From: Saprospiraceae bacterium
GTDB taxonomy: Bacteria > Bacteroidota > Bacteroidia > Chitinophagales > Saprospiraceae
DNA length: 64,000 nucleotides
Reading direction: 5' to 3'
Assembly: GCA_013001595.1 (NCBI GenBank)
Contig: JABDMH010000129.1
Span: forward strand, 57,929-121,928
Shown piece after piece: positions 29,140 through 39,651 of this stretch. A program made the position numbers and the translations under genes. Below the pieces are notes generated by a model that searched no databases, had not been told where the DNA came from, and saw only the letters and a program-made list of their open reading frames with translations. The stretch's first letter is position 1. The number at the start of each line of letters is the position of its first letter.

Positions 29140-29826
29140 TTATTGGCGAAGAATGACCTTCATGCCTTCCCGTTTGCTCAATGTAGATAAATGTTTTTCA
29201 TGTCTTTCAATAAAGCTCTGTACAGCATCAGGGTTGAATTTGGAATACTGTCGAAGAGCCCAGCCAATGGCCTTACGAATGAAGAAATCTGCATGTGAAG
29301 CATGCTGAAGGACGTATTTGCTAAGCAATTCAAAGTCAGTCTCCCCCCCATACTTCAGTTGAAATAGAATGGCGGCCCTGTTCAGCCACATGTTGTCAGA
29401 TTGAATCCACGCGTCTGTAGTTGCCGATTGCAGTTGCGGATACTTGAGAAAAAGGGCACCGGCGAGCGGACCGAGAAAGTCTACCGTATCCCACCAAGAT
29501 TTATGAACAATTAACCATTCTATAGTATTGACGAATTCAGACTCCTGCTTCTTAATATATTTCTCCAGGAGGGTAATGCCGACATATTGAAGCTCTCGTT
29601 CAGGTTGATTCCACAACAAGGTTACCAGCTGAGGAAGCTGTTGTGCACTTGGTGGATGGAGCTTTAGGAATGTGCGAGAAAGTTCTTTCCGCTGAGGACT
29701 CCTTATGCCATAAAAAAGGAACTTGTCCTTCATGTATTTCGACATCCCTATGGCGTCATCCGAATTTGCATGGGTTTGGAACACTTGCTTAAGTTCATCC
29801 ACAAATTGCTCTGGTGCCAATGTCAT
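29140..29826 (-). CDS. DNA alkylation repair protein (AlkD-like)
   Basis: About 228 residues from the ATG at 29826, preceded by AAGGATGAG; a longer frame from 29868 would overlap the upstream gene. All-helical HEAT-repeat-like DNA glycosylase of the AlkC/AlkD family, which removes alkylated bases such as 3-methyladenine and 7-methylguanine. Motifs: FYGIRSPQRKEL, the catalytic-region SWWDTVDFLGP, WLNRAAILFQLKY and FFIRKAIGWALRQYSK. Its start overlaps or abuts the 3' end of the Gfo/Idh gene, so the two are probably co-transcribed. Confidence 0.9.
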   Translation of the reverse strand: MTLAPEQFVDELKQVFQTHANSDDAIGMSKYMKDKFLFYGIRSPQRKELSRTFLKLHPPSAQQLPQLVTLLWNQPERELQYVGITLLEKYIKKQESEFVNTIEWLIVHKSWWDTVDFLGPLAGALFLKYPQLQSATTDAWIQSDNMWLNRAAILFQLKYGGETDFELLSKYVLQHASHADFFIRKAIGWALRQYSKFNPDAVQSFIERHEKHLSTLSKREGMKVILRQ

Positions 29827-29833
29827 CTCATCC

Positions 29834-30835
29834 TTATTTAGGTGCCAGGTCATGCAAATACTGCACACCTACCTGCCGTCTGATTTCATCCAGTAGTTCC
29901 AACATATTTGCATTGTCCTGATGGTTCCATTTTTCACTAAAGACATGGCGATTTGACAAGCATCTATGGCATTCTAAGATCTCATGATACAGACCTATAC
30001 CTTTGGGGGGACATGCTATACTTCGCGAGTCTTCTCCCGCTTTGATGATCGTAAGTCCGGGTGATGCATACCAAGGTGCTTGCAAGAGGATGTATCCCTT
30101 GGACATAGTTATGCGGGCTGGCATATTGGAGTCGTAAAGAATAGAGCTGTGCAGTGCAGATTCCTTACCTTTTTCTGGATACTTGAAGGTCATGGAGCAA
30201 GTTTGATCCACTCCAGTTGCAGCCAATTGTCCAGATGCTTCTATGCTACTAGGCATCCTTAGCAGCAGATAACTTAGAAATACCGGATAAATGCCGATGT
30301 CTAGAATGGAGCCTCCACCCAGTGAAAGGTCGTATAACCTACTTAATGGGTCTATGGGAGCAGTAGCGCAGAATTCAGCCTCCACTTGGTGCACTTCTCC
30401 CATTTCACCAGATTCGATAATCTCGAGAAGCATTTCGGTTGCAGGTAAGAACCTGGTCCAAAGTGCTTCCATGTAAAAGGTCTCGTGTTTACTTGCGCAA
30501 TGGAGCACCTCTTTCATTTGATGAAGATTCAGCACCGCCGGTTTCTCACACAAGACCGGGATGCCGGCTGTTAGGCTTTGTATAGATTGATGAGCATGCA
30601 AACTATGTGGAGTAGCAATATAGAGTATGTCAATCTCTTGTTCGTTGAGCATATGCCCTAGCGCATCATAACTCTTACTTGCCCCGTAGGTAGTGGCGAA
30701 GTCTTGTGCACGCGTCAATTCCCTGGATACCACCGCATGCAGCTTTGCATTATTGACCAGTTGTAGATCCTGGGCGAATGCAGAGGCAATTTGGCCTGTG
30801 CCCAAAATGCCCCACCGATAAGTTTTATTCTGCAT
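29834..30835 (-). CDS. Gfo/Idh/MocA family oxidoreductase
   Basis: 333 residues. N-terminal Rossmann domain with GILGTGQIASAFAQ and the EKP motif in VLCEKPAVLN (about residue 97); C-terminal alpha/beta domain with GGSILDIGIYPVF (catalytic Asp and nearby His replaced context). Resembles the trans-1,2-dihydrobenzene-1,2-diol dehydrogenase/glucose-fructose oxidoreductase branch. Substrate cannot be told. Followed immediately by alkD on the same strand. Confidence 0.88.
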   Translation of the reverse strand: MQNKTYRWGILGTGQIASAFAQDLQLVNNAKLHAVVSRELTRAQDFATTYGASKSYDALGHMLNEQEIDILYIATPHSLHAHQSIQSLTAGIPVLCEKPAVLNLHQMKEVLHCASKHETFYMEALWTRFLPATEMLLEIIESGEMGEVHQVEAEFCATAPIDPLSRLYDLSLGGGSILDIGIYPVFLSYLLLRMPSSIEASGQLAATGVDQTCSMTFKYPEKGKESALHSSILYDSNMPARITMSKGYILLQAPWYASPGLTIIKAGEDSRSIACPPKGIGLYHEILECHRCLSNRHVFSEKWNHQDNANMLELLDEIRRQVGVQYLHDLAPK

Positions 30836-31055
30836 AGGCCCAATATCGCAAAAGATTGCACCTTGAGATCATAGTGACATCGGGATTCATCAAGAGTTGT
30901 ATGAATATGAATAATCTGGTCCAACGAGCAAATCATGGATGGCACCAAGGCCAGACACTGGGATTTCGCTGGTCTTCCTCTATTCAGGAGGACTCATCTA
31001 TCAATAATCACTGGGATGTATCATTACTCTAAAAGCTTTCTGATCTATATGTGGA

Positions 31056-33392
31056 ATGGTATCTTTCCGTATGGATTTTCTCATTGTCATAAATAAAAAT
31101 GTTCGATCTATCTCGTTAGTCATCATCCTGGTTTTTGGGGTGGCATTTGCGCTGCAAAGTCAGGTGATGAGCTCTGCGAGTAAAAAGAGGGTTGCAGTGA
31201 TAGACACATTTCATTATAGCAAGACTTTTGGAGATATCAGGAAATACAGAATATTTCTTCCATCTGGCTATGACCAGGATTCCGAGAAGAGATATCCTGT
31301 GATATACTTCTTCCACGGGTGGGCACAACGTTACTTTGGAGAAATGGGGATCGGCTATTCACACTATGACCGTCTAGACGACAATGGGGGTGACAACATG
31401 GAGGCTTTTGTCAAAAAGCGCGATGTCATCATCGTTAAAATAGATGGATCTAATCAATTCCCATCAGGGCCGCTGAATCTGACACCTTGGAATATCGGTA
31501 CTGTCAAGAGTTTTCGACAATTTCCCATCTATTTTGAGGAGTTGGTAGACTTTATCGACCAAGGATATCTAACCATCTCGGACCGACAGTACAGAGCAGT
31601 TTCTGGGTTGTCTATGGGAGGATTTATGTCATTTTGGGTAAGTGGCAAATACCCTCATTTACTATCGAGTGTAGGCAATTTTTGCGGTTCCCTTGAGTTC
31701 ATGGTTGGTCCGTATGAATTCCCAGTAGAATATAACCACATAAATATGCACGATAATTATGAGGGTGTAAATGTTCGTATGCATTATGGGACAGAAGATA
31801 GACTTCGGTACTATCACCAGGACCTAAATAAGATTTGGCCACAAGTCATGGACCATTATCACTGCCAAATATATGAGGCATCTCACATAACTTGTGGGAT
31901 GGGAGATATGTTCGAATCCATCTATCAATCATTTATCAACCCCTTGCCGGTTCCTACCAATTGGCATCATATTGATGTATATCCAAGTTTTGATATTTGG
32001 GGTTATGAAGTATCTTCGGATCGAATACGTTCCGGCTTTACGATTTTTAAGAATGTAAATAAAAGGGGATTTAACAGTGCGGTCAGAGGTTTTCTTCCTG
32101 ATGGCGAACTAATGTCTGAAGTAGATCTAAGCATTCGGACTCCTGCCATATATAAAGCAAATACTGAGTATTCGATTTGTGATCATAATGCTAGAACGGG
32201 TGACTACATTGTTTACACCACTACCTCAGATTCTGATGGAATCATCACAATTGATGTGGATGGAAATGAACATTACGTAGGGATCAATGAAATTTCTGAT
32301 GACCCTAATATTTCGCTGTTGTCTCTGCAAACAGACAATATTGATTGGCTTCAGTTCGGTCGGGATGTTGATCTCTCGATTAAGCTTGTCAATAAGGGGC
32401 AGTTGACCGGTAGAAATTTAGACCTAGAGTTATCTTCTTTACGAAGTACTGTAGAAGTGAAGAAATCCCATACTTTCCTGTCTCAGATAAAGCCAGGTCA
32501 TGTAGCAGAGGAAAGAGCTGCATTTACCATTCATATCGAAAGCGATACGGTCGAGATCGTCAGACTGTTGATTACGGTGAGTGATCCAAATGGAAATATT
32601 TGGAAGGACCATTATGATCTTAGGGTGCGAAATGATGAGGACAATTTAGAAGGTGAATTGGTCGTAGCAGATGGTCAGGTCCTTACAGTTGTCAGTGAGG
32701 CAGTTGATTCAGTGACCGAAATCATCGGGGTGGGAAACGGGGACGGTATAGCTAACCCCGGAGAAAGTATTGTCCTATTAATAAGGAATAAAGGAAAACT
32801 ATATAGAACAAACGCCTTCACCACGGATGAGTACATCAATCCCAACTTCATCAGTCTAAGAACATCTGATAGTTGGGCAAATTATGACCACATTGGTCCC
32901 TCAGCTAAATTCACCACTCCTGTGATTGGCTCGGACTGTCCGGATGGGAAAGAAATTCTATTCTGGTTGGAATACTGGCTGCCAAATGTGCCAGCGCATA
33001 TTATCAAAAGAGGGGTTGTCAAAGTTAAAGTCGAAGGAAATTTGGATGAAACTGCACCGGTTTTCAAATGGCTTCAGGTGAAAAATGATCAAAGTATTGA
33101 GCTTGCCGCCTACGATGCCGCAGGAATCAAAGAAGTAAAGATCAAAATGATCCCAGATAAAGAAGCTTCAACTATTCGGTATGTCAGGTGGGATATGCCA
33201 GAAAGTTTTGAACTGAAATTGAACGACCAGGGCTTCAATGCAGATAATTTTGGAGGGGACTCTATTTTCAGTGGAAGGATACGCGGTAGAGCATCCTATG
33301 TCTATCGAGCAGAGATTACCCTAACCGACGTCCTGGGCAACACAGTTACACAAGAATATGATAAAACCATTTTTATTCAGGATTTGAGGTGA
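31056..33392 (+). CDS. secreted esterase with C-terminal beta-rich domains
   Basis: 778 residues. An N-terminal hydrophobic segment (about 15-38) acts as signal peptide. The esterase (PF00756-type alpha/beta hydrolase) domain spans about 55-300: YRIFLPSGYDQDSEKRYPVI, oxyanion FFHGWAQ, and nucleophile motif GLSMGG; a late His is seen in EASHITCGMGD. After it come about 450 residues of beta-sandwich-like sequence with no sorting domain, including LNDQGFNADNFGGDSIFSG, which resembles Ig-like repeats of secreted Bacteroidota enzymes. Likely acts on acylated polysaccharides, in line with the carbohydrate genes nearby. Single gene, convergent with the DUF5107 operon. Confidence 0.8.
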   Translation: MVSFRMDFLIVINKNVRSISLVIILVFGVAFALQSQVMSSASKKRVAVIDTFHYSKTFGDIRKYRIFLPSGYDQDSEKRYPVIYFFHGWAQRYFGEMGIGYSHYDRLDDNGGDNMEAFVKKRDVIIVKIDGSNQFPSGPLNLTPWNIGTVKSFRQFPIYFEELVDFIDQGYLTISDRQYRAVSGLSMGGFMSFWVSGKYPHLLSSVGNFCGSLEFMVGPYEFPVEYNHINMHDNYEGVNVRMHYGTEDRLRYYHQDLNKIWPQVMDHYHCQIYEASHITCGMGDMFESIYQSFINPLPVPTNWHHIDVYPSFDIWGYEVSSDRIRSGFTIFKNVNKRGFNSAVRGFLPDGELMSEVDLSIRTPAIYKANTEYSICDHNARTGDYIVYTTTSDSDGIITIDVDGNEHYVGINEISDDPNISLLSLQTDNIDWLQFGRDVDLSIKLVNKGQLTGRNLDLELSSLRSTVEVKKSHTFLSQIKPGHVAEERAAFTIHIESDTVEIVRLLITVSDPNGNIWKDHYDLRVRNDEDNLEGELVVADGQVLTVVSEAVDSVTEIIGVGNGDGIANPGESIVLLIRNKGKLYRTNAFTTDEYINPNFISLRTSDSWANYDHIGPSAKFTTPVIGSDCPDGKEILFWLEYWLPNVPAHIIKRGVVKVKVEGNLDETAPVFKWLQVKNDQSIELAAYDAAGIKEVKIKMIPDKEASTIRYVRWDMPESFELKLNDQGFNADNFGGDSIFSGRIRGRASYVYRAEITLTDVLGNTVTQEYDKTIFIQDLR

Positions 33393-33481
33393 TGATCAAT
33401 CTGCAGTCTGCTATGATCATTGGTTTAATGGGGAGAAAAGATCATCATTGATAAATTCAGGAGGATAGTGGTTTAAGCCTA

Positions 33482-36400
33482 TTATAGGTTACCCCGAACG
33501 GAGACCAATATATCTTTTGCCCCTACGTGCATGGAATCTAAGGATAGAATCTCTTTGGCCAGGGCCTCCACTGCTTCATACGCTCCATGGACATAATCGA
33601 CAAGTAGGATTAAATATTTTGCTTCGATGATTTGTCTGCGTTGGAGATCATCCTCGAACACCAATAGCAAAGGAAGTGAAGTAGCGAAATAATCGATTTC
33701 CACCTTTTCCTTGAGCATATTTTCGCCATAGGACCTGATGTTAGTAAGTAATGTTTCAGCTTCATCTTTCCGGCTAAGTTCTATTAAGGATAATGCCTTA
33801 AAGTAAGATATTTCAGAATAGGTGCTGATGGAGGCATCCATAAAATCACCACTTTCGCTACTGCTTTTGAGGAAATGTCTGTTGGCTTCTTGCTTCATTC
33901 CAAGGGCTTTGAGTGCTCGACCTTTCCAATAATTAATGTGAGCATTGGCTTGAAGATGATGATACTTTTCACCTAGATTATCAGGTGTGTCCAATGATTT
34001 CCTAAAGTAGTCTAGGGCAACTTGGGGCTCCTTACTATTTAATGCAATTTCACCAAGCTTTAAATTGGCATATGTATATTGTCTCAAGACCTTGCCCTCG
34101 CCACCTTCCCATGGATGAAATGTACGAATCGTCATTAAATGCAAGGCTTCAGGGTATTGGTAATTAAAATTATATAAGGCAGCAAGTTCTACGCTGAAGT
34201 CATCTCGCTCAATAATTTGATCTTTAATTAATTCTAGATCCCTTAGGCGGTCACGAGGCGAGTCATTCAGCTTTTTTCTCAATTGATCATACTCGTATCT
34301 AATCCGCACATCTTCCGGTGAGAATCGAATGGCTTTGATAAATGCTTCCCTGGCACTATGCCTGTCTTTTCTAACATTCCAATAGGCGATGCCCAGATTT
34401 CGATATAGTGTGCCATAGTGACAATTTGCAGCAACAGCCATCTCCCATGCGGCTATTGCATCTTCATGTCGCTTTAGATTATAATAGTAATTTCCCAAGG
34501 CATATGCGGCAACTGTATGTTGGCTGTCTTTCTCGAGCACCCATTCCAGCACCAATTGTTCATAGATTCTGGATGGGAAAAGATAATCATAGGATCCAGT
34601 AGATGTATTATTTAAAATGTCGTTCGATTTTTCTAGATTGTTATTCAGTCCGTATAACCATGCCAAAATGAATTGAGTCATCATGGATTTTGCCATGGGA
34701 TTAGGTACTGCACATGAAGGTGTTTTATGGTCTTGGTGTAATTCTATTAAATTAATCGCTTCATCATAAAGACCTGCCTCGGCATAATCGAAAGCGACAT
34801 TTATGATGGTTTGGCCATCATTCCTAGACGCTGTCAAAAAGCCACGAAAATTACCAGATAAATTTGCTTGTTCACATTTAGCCCATTGATCTAAAGAGTC
34901 ATTTAGTAAGAGGTCATCTATTGTGTTTGTTGCGATCTCAGGCTTGCCTAGTCTCTTTTGAATAATTGCTTTGAGAATAATTGCTTTATTATTTTGACGG
35001 TTGGTATCCAATGAGGCTTCTAAATGCTGCATAGCTAGTGGAAAATCTGCATTTATACAATCCAATGCTGCCAGCTGAAAATATGCTGCTGATCGCCACT
35101 CAAAATTCCATGTTGCCTTATAAAATAGTGTGTAGGCTGCTTTTCGATCTCCAAGATATAACATAGCTAGTGCACAGAAGTAATGAGCTTCCCCCGAAGC
35201 AGGATTGGGGTGGAAGCGAGTGGTGATCTCTATGGCTGAATGGAAATGTTTCATAGCACTCTCAAACTGCCCACTTTTAAGGCTTACTTTTCCCAATGCT
35301 ATATGGGCTTTGTAACTCCTAGGATCAAGCTCAATTGCTGCTTCCCAATATGGCTGAGGTTGTCGTGTGGGATGGCGATATAATTCCAAATGTTCTCCGA
35401 TCAGCTCTAACTCGTTTGCAGAATTTATTTTGGAGGGTTGTTTTGGGGCCACAGCAATTTTTCTATTTCTCGTATGCTCCACTTTTTTGTGATGGTAGGC
35501 AATGAGTTCATTACCCTCTTTGTCAGTTACACAAAGAGAGATTGCATCTTCAGATCCTGATAATTCGTAGGCTCTTTTTTCAATCCACGGCTGATTAGGA
35601 GAAATGATTTTGATTGGAAAGTAGTGACTGTTGCTTCCTATTGTTAAAGTTATTTGTAAGTGCTCAATTTTTTTACTGCTTACTACACCCCAATCCAAAA
35701 AGTTACCAGTTCTAATTTCTAGTCGCACAGCCAAATCTTTGTTGGCCTCTTGCAGAGGTCCAAGCTTTTGGTAGCTCCACCAAAACTGTGAAAAAGTTTT
35801 GGTCTCATATGGCAGTAGATAGGAGAAATCTGGCTGATTGTCTGTGTATACACCCGCCATCAATTCAAAATATGGACCACCTTCATCTGTAAGCTCCCGA
35901 TCCCATGCTTGACCAAAGGCTGCATTTCCCCAAGTCCATTGTTTTTTGCCTGGAGCAATGTGCCGATTTGCTACATGTACAAAGCCACCTTGAGCGTTGA
36001 AATCGTAACCACCAAAAAAATCATACCCCGTTTCACAAACCATAAAACTCGTTGGTACGGGAATATGATGGTAATTACGCAGATCATTTTCACCTCGTCT
36101 ATTTAGATATGGAATGCCATAGTAAGTATTCTGGGCACTGGGAAAGCTACACATGTCCCTGACAGCATGATCGGCAACATAATGTACATCGGGTGGAAAA
36201 AAACTGCGGTAATCCTTGTGGACCTCGACAGCCACGTTTGCCCACCACAAGAATGTTTGAGCTAGGGGCGTACGATTAAATAGCCGTCCTCTAAGTTCAA
36301 TTAAAGCACTATCCGGACGGAGTCGTATGCCATGCATACCTTTCAGGTGATACATTGGATCATAGGCTGACATCCAAATGGTTTTACTGCCATCATCTTC

Positions 36401-36817
36401 CACTTCTATATAAGTATCAGTGGGTAAAAAGGTGCCGGGGCGGTGGTGCTGGGGCCAATTAAATTCGATGCCGCCACTGATCCATGGTCCCGCAAGACCA
36501 ACCAGCGCTGGTTTTATGACTTTCTGTTGATAAAAGAAGTTGTAGTTGTTGTTGGTTTTATCTTGGGCCTCGAAAACTCTTCCTCCAATTTCAGGTAAGA
36601 TGGTAAGTTTAATGAGTTCATTTTCCAGAATGGCAGCTACGTATTTTTTATCTGATTTTATGTCATAAATTTTGTCGATAAATGGAATCGGATATACCTT
36701 GCCTGATGACCCTTGGTAAACACGCTTTTCGAAAAACATAGGGTTGACTTCTGGTTTGCCAAGTCCATAGGTAGGTATGGCTAATTCGGTTATTTTGGCG
36801 ATCACGGAATTGCTCAT
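33482..36817 (-). CDS. DUF5107 domain protein with TPR repeats
   Basis: 1111 residues, no signal peptide, so cytoplasmic. The first 360 residues are the DUF5107 domain, a galactose-mutarotase-like beta-sandwich (ILPEIGGRVFEAQDK, GPWISGGIEFNWPQHH, FFGGYDFNAQGGFVHVANRH). The rest is a long run of tetratricopeptide repeats (for example SYKAHIALGKVSLKSGQFES, HYGTLYRNLGIAYWNVRKD). The family commonly sits in sugar-use clusters. Third gene of the operon after a sugar porter and a GH2 enzyme, 8 bp past the GH2 stop codon. Role unknown; a carbohydrate-active enzyme is plausible. Confidence 0.87.
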   Translation of the reverse strand: MSNSVIAKITELAIPTYGLGKPEVNPMFFEKRVYQGSSGKVYPIPFIDKIYDIKSDKKYVAAILENELIKLTILPEIGGRVFEAQDKTNNNYNFFYQQKVIKPALVGLAGPWISGGIEFNWPQHHRPGTFLPTDTYIEVEDDGSKTIWMSAYDPMYHLKGMHGIRLRPDSALIELRGRLFNRTPLAQTFLWWANVAVEVHKDYRSFFPPDVHYVADHAVRDMCSFPSAQNTYYGIPYLNRRGENDLRNYHHIPVPTSFMVCETGYDFFGGYDFNAQGGFVHVANRHIAPGKKQWTWGNAAFGQAWDRELTDEGGPYFELMAGVYTDNQPDFSYLLPYETKTFSQFWWSYQKLGPLQEANKDLAVRLEIRTGNFLDWGVVSSKKIEHLQITLTIGSNSHYFPIKIISPNQPWIEKRAYELSGSEDAISLCVTDKEGNELIAYHHKKVEHTRNRKIAVAPKQPSKINSANELELIGEHLELYRHPTRQPQPYWEAAIELDPRSYKAHIALGKVSLKSGQFESAMKHFHSAIEITTRFHPNPASGEAHYFCALAMLYLGDRKAAYTLFYKATWNFEWRSAAYFQLAALDCINADFPLAMQHLEASLDTNRQNNKAIILKAIIQKRLGKPEIATNTIDDLLLNDSLDQWAKCEQANLSGNFRGFLTASRNDGQTIINVAFDYAEAGLYDEAINLIELHQDHKTPSCAVPNPMAKSMMTQFILAWLYGLNNNLEKSNDILNNTSTGSYDYLFPSRIYEQLVLEWVLEKDSQHTVAAYALGNYYYNLKRHEDAIAAWEMAVAANCHYGTLYRNLGIAYWNVRKDRHSAREAFIKAIRFSPEDVRIRYEYDQLRKKLNDSPRDRLRDLELIKDQIIERDDFSVELAALYNFNYQYPEALHLMTIRTFHPWEGGEGKVLRQYTYANLKLGEIALNSKEPQVALDYFRKSLDTPDNLGEKYHHLQANAHINYWKGRALKALGMKQEANRHFLKSSSESGDFMDASISTYSEISYFKALSLIELSRKDEAETLLTNIRSYGENMLKEKVEIDYFATSLPLLLVFEDDLQRRQIIEAKYLILLVDYVHGAYEAVEALAKEILSLDSMHVGAKDILVSVRGNL

Positions 36818-36825
36818 TATTTACG

Positions 36826-39651
36826 TTACTTAACTATTGCCTGAAGTTGATCTATTTGAAGCACCACCTTTGGATCGAATGCTGTGGTAGCCATATATCC
36901 CACTAGACTCTTTTTTAGTTGGACCGCTTCAGACCTGTTCTGTAAGTCATTCATTAGATCTACGCCACTTACAAGCAGACTTCCATTTCCAACTTGCGCC
37001 TCAAAGACAAGCGCCAACCTTCGGTTAGATACCCAGTCATCAATTATGCGGACTATTGGTTTCAATTCGCTTGAAAATGAGTCGAGCTGAATGGCGTCCG
37101 AATGGCTCATGGCATCCCACCATTGCCAATTTGAATGGTACTCTGTTGGAAAAGATGCCAGGGCAGGATGGTTGGGATTACACAAAATACCCAGGGTATG
37201 TGGTTTTTGTCCCGCGGTCCAAGCAGTATTCCAAAAGATGCTGGAAAAGCCCACCCCGACATTACCTCCCATCGATGATGCAACTCTGCCTCTTCCAAGA
37301 CTCAATAGGACCTTTTCTCCCGCCTCTAAGAATTGCAAGGTAGATGAATCAATATCAGTGACCAGTTTTATTTCATGATTATCTTGCATCGATGTTGAGG
37401 GATAGACCCATATATCCCACGTATTTGAAAATGTATCTACAGAGACTTCTAGTGTTAATTTTCTTGGGTTATTTATTCGCTCAAAAGTATAGCTGATTTT
37501 GCCCATAGACTGGTCATGACCAATTGAGATGTCCTGACTTTCCAGTGTTCCTTTCGCAATTTGTGATTCGCCTTCCAGAAGTTTCCATGTCGGAATGGTT
37601 CCATTTATTGGTGAGGGGCCGAAATGAGCAACGCTGATATCTGCCATCAATGTTTCTCCCTCTAAAAAAATTCTCTTCTTTAATCTGGCGAGGGGAACGG
37701 TAGTATTGCAGAAACGACGGTACTCCCTAGATGTAATGTAGCCCTTGTCTTTCCAGAAAGGATCTAAAACACCAACCAACGCAGTTCCCTGACCAGGGAA
37801 GTCATGTAGATCGAGCAATTGAAAGCCACCCAATTTCGGAGTCCTTAACGCGGCTTCAATGTCTGCCTTGTAACATAGGGCCTGTAATTTTCCTGAGGCC
37901 ATTAAAAAGCTATCAGCCAAGTGACCCATATGGTGGGCATGTAGACTTTCTTCGAAGAGTTCAAAATTCTTTGCTTTTAGGACACCGGAATACTTTTTTA
38001 CTTCTTTGAAATTTGGATATACACACCATTGACCGATCTCATGACTTACCATAGGTATTCTCAAATCCTCAAGGCCTGCAGACCAATCGTAGTCACTACT
38101 GGGAGGTTGGCTATTGATAATACTATTTAAACCCTCACCCCATCCCTGGATACGTACACCGGAATAGGAAGAATGAAAATCATTTTCATCAATCATAGGC
38201 CAACCTGCACCTGAAGTATAAATTCTACGATCGTCTTTTTCTTTCCAGTAAGTTAGGTATTGCTGTAAAAATTGGACATGACCGCTTCCGCCGGGTTCAT
38301 TACCATAAGCCATCATGACAAAGGAAGGATGGTTTCCATAGGATTGAATGATGCGTTCACTTTCATCATAAATATATTGATCTAGCGGAAGCCCACTTCC
38401 CAGTGTTGTACTCTGATTGGCCCAGGAAGAAGCCTCCACCTGTAGATAGATTCCCATTTCGTCTGCTACTTGAAAGGCTGCTTCTGGTGGACACCAAGAG
38501 TGAAAACGGAGATGGTTCAGTCCATGAGTATGCACAGCATCGAATACTTCTTGCCACCCTTTGGTGTCAGTGGGAGGGTAGCCTGTCAGGGGAAAAATCG
38601 CACATTCAAGTGTGCCCCGTAAAAAGAGGGGACGGCCGTTTATGGTGAGTCCTTCGCTATGGCTATCGATATCTCGGAAACCAAAATCAATGTACTGCTC
38701 GTCATACCCATCTTGATATTTCAGCGTTAAAGCAAGCTGATATACATTGGGTGCAAACTCATCCCAGGTCAATACTTTATTTTGCAAGGGGTAACTGAAT
38801 GCTATATTAGTTTCACCAACAGGGATATCGAACTTGAAATATACTATCTTATTTTTTTCGGCAGATTTATTGAGTATAGCTGTAGAACCAATGTCAATTT
38901 CTTGTGCCTTTTCTGTGTCATTTTGCACAACCGATCTTATGTCTACCGTGTTTGACGCGATATGGGGAAAGACCTGAATATTTTTTAAATAGATTTTATC
39001 TCTGGGAAATATAGAGATGTCTCCTATGATTCCGTTCCAATTTGATTGAGTATGGTCGGTTATACTATGGGAATTTATTCCTACGTCAATATCCTTGATG
39101 CGATTATCCACTCGAATGGTAATCGAGTTCTCACCGACCTTAACATGTGGTGTGATGTTATATTTATGCGCAGCCGCAAGGCTATTTTGCATGCCTATGT
39201 CAACACCGTTGACCCAAACCATTGATTCCCAATGTACTCTTTCTAGATGTAGCCATAGATTCTTTTGCTGCCATCCAGATGGAATATGCACTTTCTTTTG
39301 GTACCAAGCTGCTCCAGTATATTTTTTCAGCGGTTGAAGCCAATATGGAAACCGAATGTTTTCAGAACTATGATAAGGAGCATAATTTGGATCATCATAC
39401 CACGCTAGGTCTTTCACACCCCCTGTCCATTTAGTGTTCAAAGTGACATCAAAGCCCTTACCATTTTCTACCATCGATCCAGGTAGTTGTACACGTCCAT
39501 TGAATTTTGATGTATACCATTTCTCTGTAATGCCTTGATCAGCCGTATCAATTTTAAATTCCCACTCTCCAGCAAGGTCGATCGTTTGATCGTCAACAAG
39601 TCTACACGACCAAACAAAGCAGAGCACCAAAAGAATTAGCTTGTATTTCAT
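36826..39651 (-). CDS. glycoside hydrolase family 2 lipoprotein
   Basis: 941 residues. Lipoprotein signal peptide MKYKLILLVLCFVWSC, then sugar-binding jelly roll (LAGEWEFKID, WLHLERVHWESMVWVNG), immunoglobulin-like domain, and a TIM barrel. The acid/base glutamate is in MAYGNEPGG and the nucleophile glutamate probably in MVSHEIGQW. The family includes beta-galactosidase, beta-glucuronidase and beta-mannosidase; substrate cannot be chosen by eye. Starts 4 bp inside the end of the sugar porter gene (39648-39651), so translation is coupled. Cell-envelope location. Confidence 0.9.
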   Translation of the reverse strand: MKYKLILLVLCFVWSCRLVDDQTIDLAGEWEFKIDTADQGITEKWYTSKFNGRVQLPGSMVENGKGFDVTLNTKWTGGVKDLAWYDDPNYAPYHSSENIRFPYWLQPLKKYTGAAWYQKKVHIPSGWQQKNLWLHLERVHWESMVWVNGVDIGMQNSLAAAHKYNITPHVKVGENSITIRVDNRIKDIDVGINSHSITDHTQSNWNGIIGDISIFPRDKIYLKNIQVFPHIASNTVDIRSVVQNDTEKAQEIDIGSTAILNKSAEKNKIVYFKFDIPVGETNIAFSYPLQNKVLTWDEFAPNVYQLALTLKYQDGYDEQYIDFGFRDIDSHSEGLTINGRPLFLRGTLECAIFPLTGYPPTDTKGWQEVFDAVHTHGLNHLRFHSWCPPEAAFQVADEMGIYLQVEASSWANQSTTLGSGLPLDQYIYDESERIIQSYGNHPSFVMMAYGNEPGGSGHVQFLQQYLTYWKEKDDRRIYTSGAGWPMIDENDFHSSYSGVRIQGWGEGLNSIINSQPPSSDYDWSAGLEDLRIPMVSHEIGQWCVYPNFKEVKKYSGVLKAKNFELFEESLHAHHMGHLADSFLMASGKLQALCYKADIEAALRTPKLGGFQLLDLHDFPGQGTALVGVLDPFWKDKGYITSREYRRFCNTTVPLARLKKRIFLEGETLMADISVAHFGPSPINGTIPTWKLLEGESQIAKGTLESQDISIGHDQSMGKISYTFERINNPRKLTLEVSVDTFSNTWDIWVYPSTSMQDNHEIKLVTDIDSSTLQFLEAGEKVLLSLGRGRVASSMGGNVGVGFSSIFWNTAWTAGQKPHTLGILCNPNHPALASFPTEYHSNWQWWDAMSHSDAIQLDSFSSELKPIVRIIDDWVSNRRLALVFEAQVGNGSLLVSGVDLMNDLQNRSEAVQLKKSLVGYMATTAFDPKVVLQIDQLQAIVK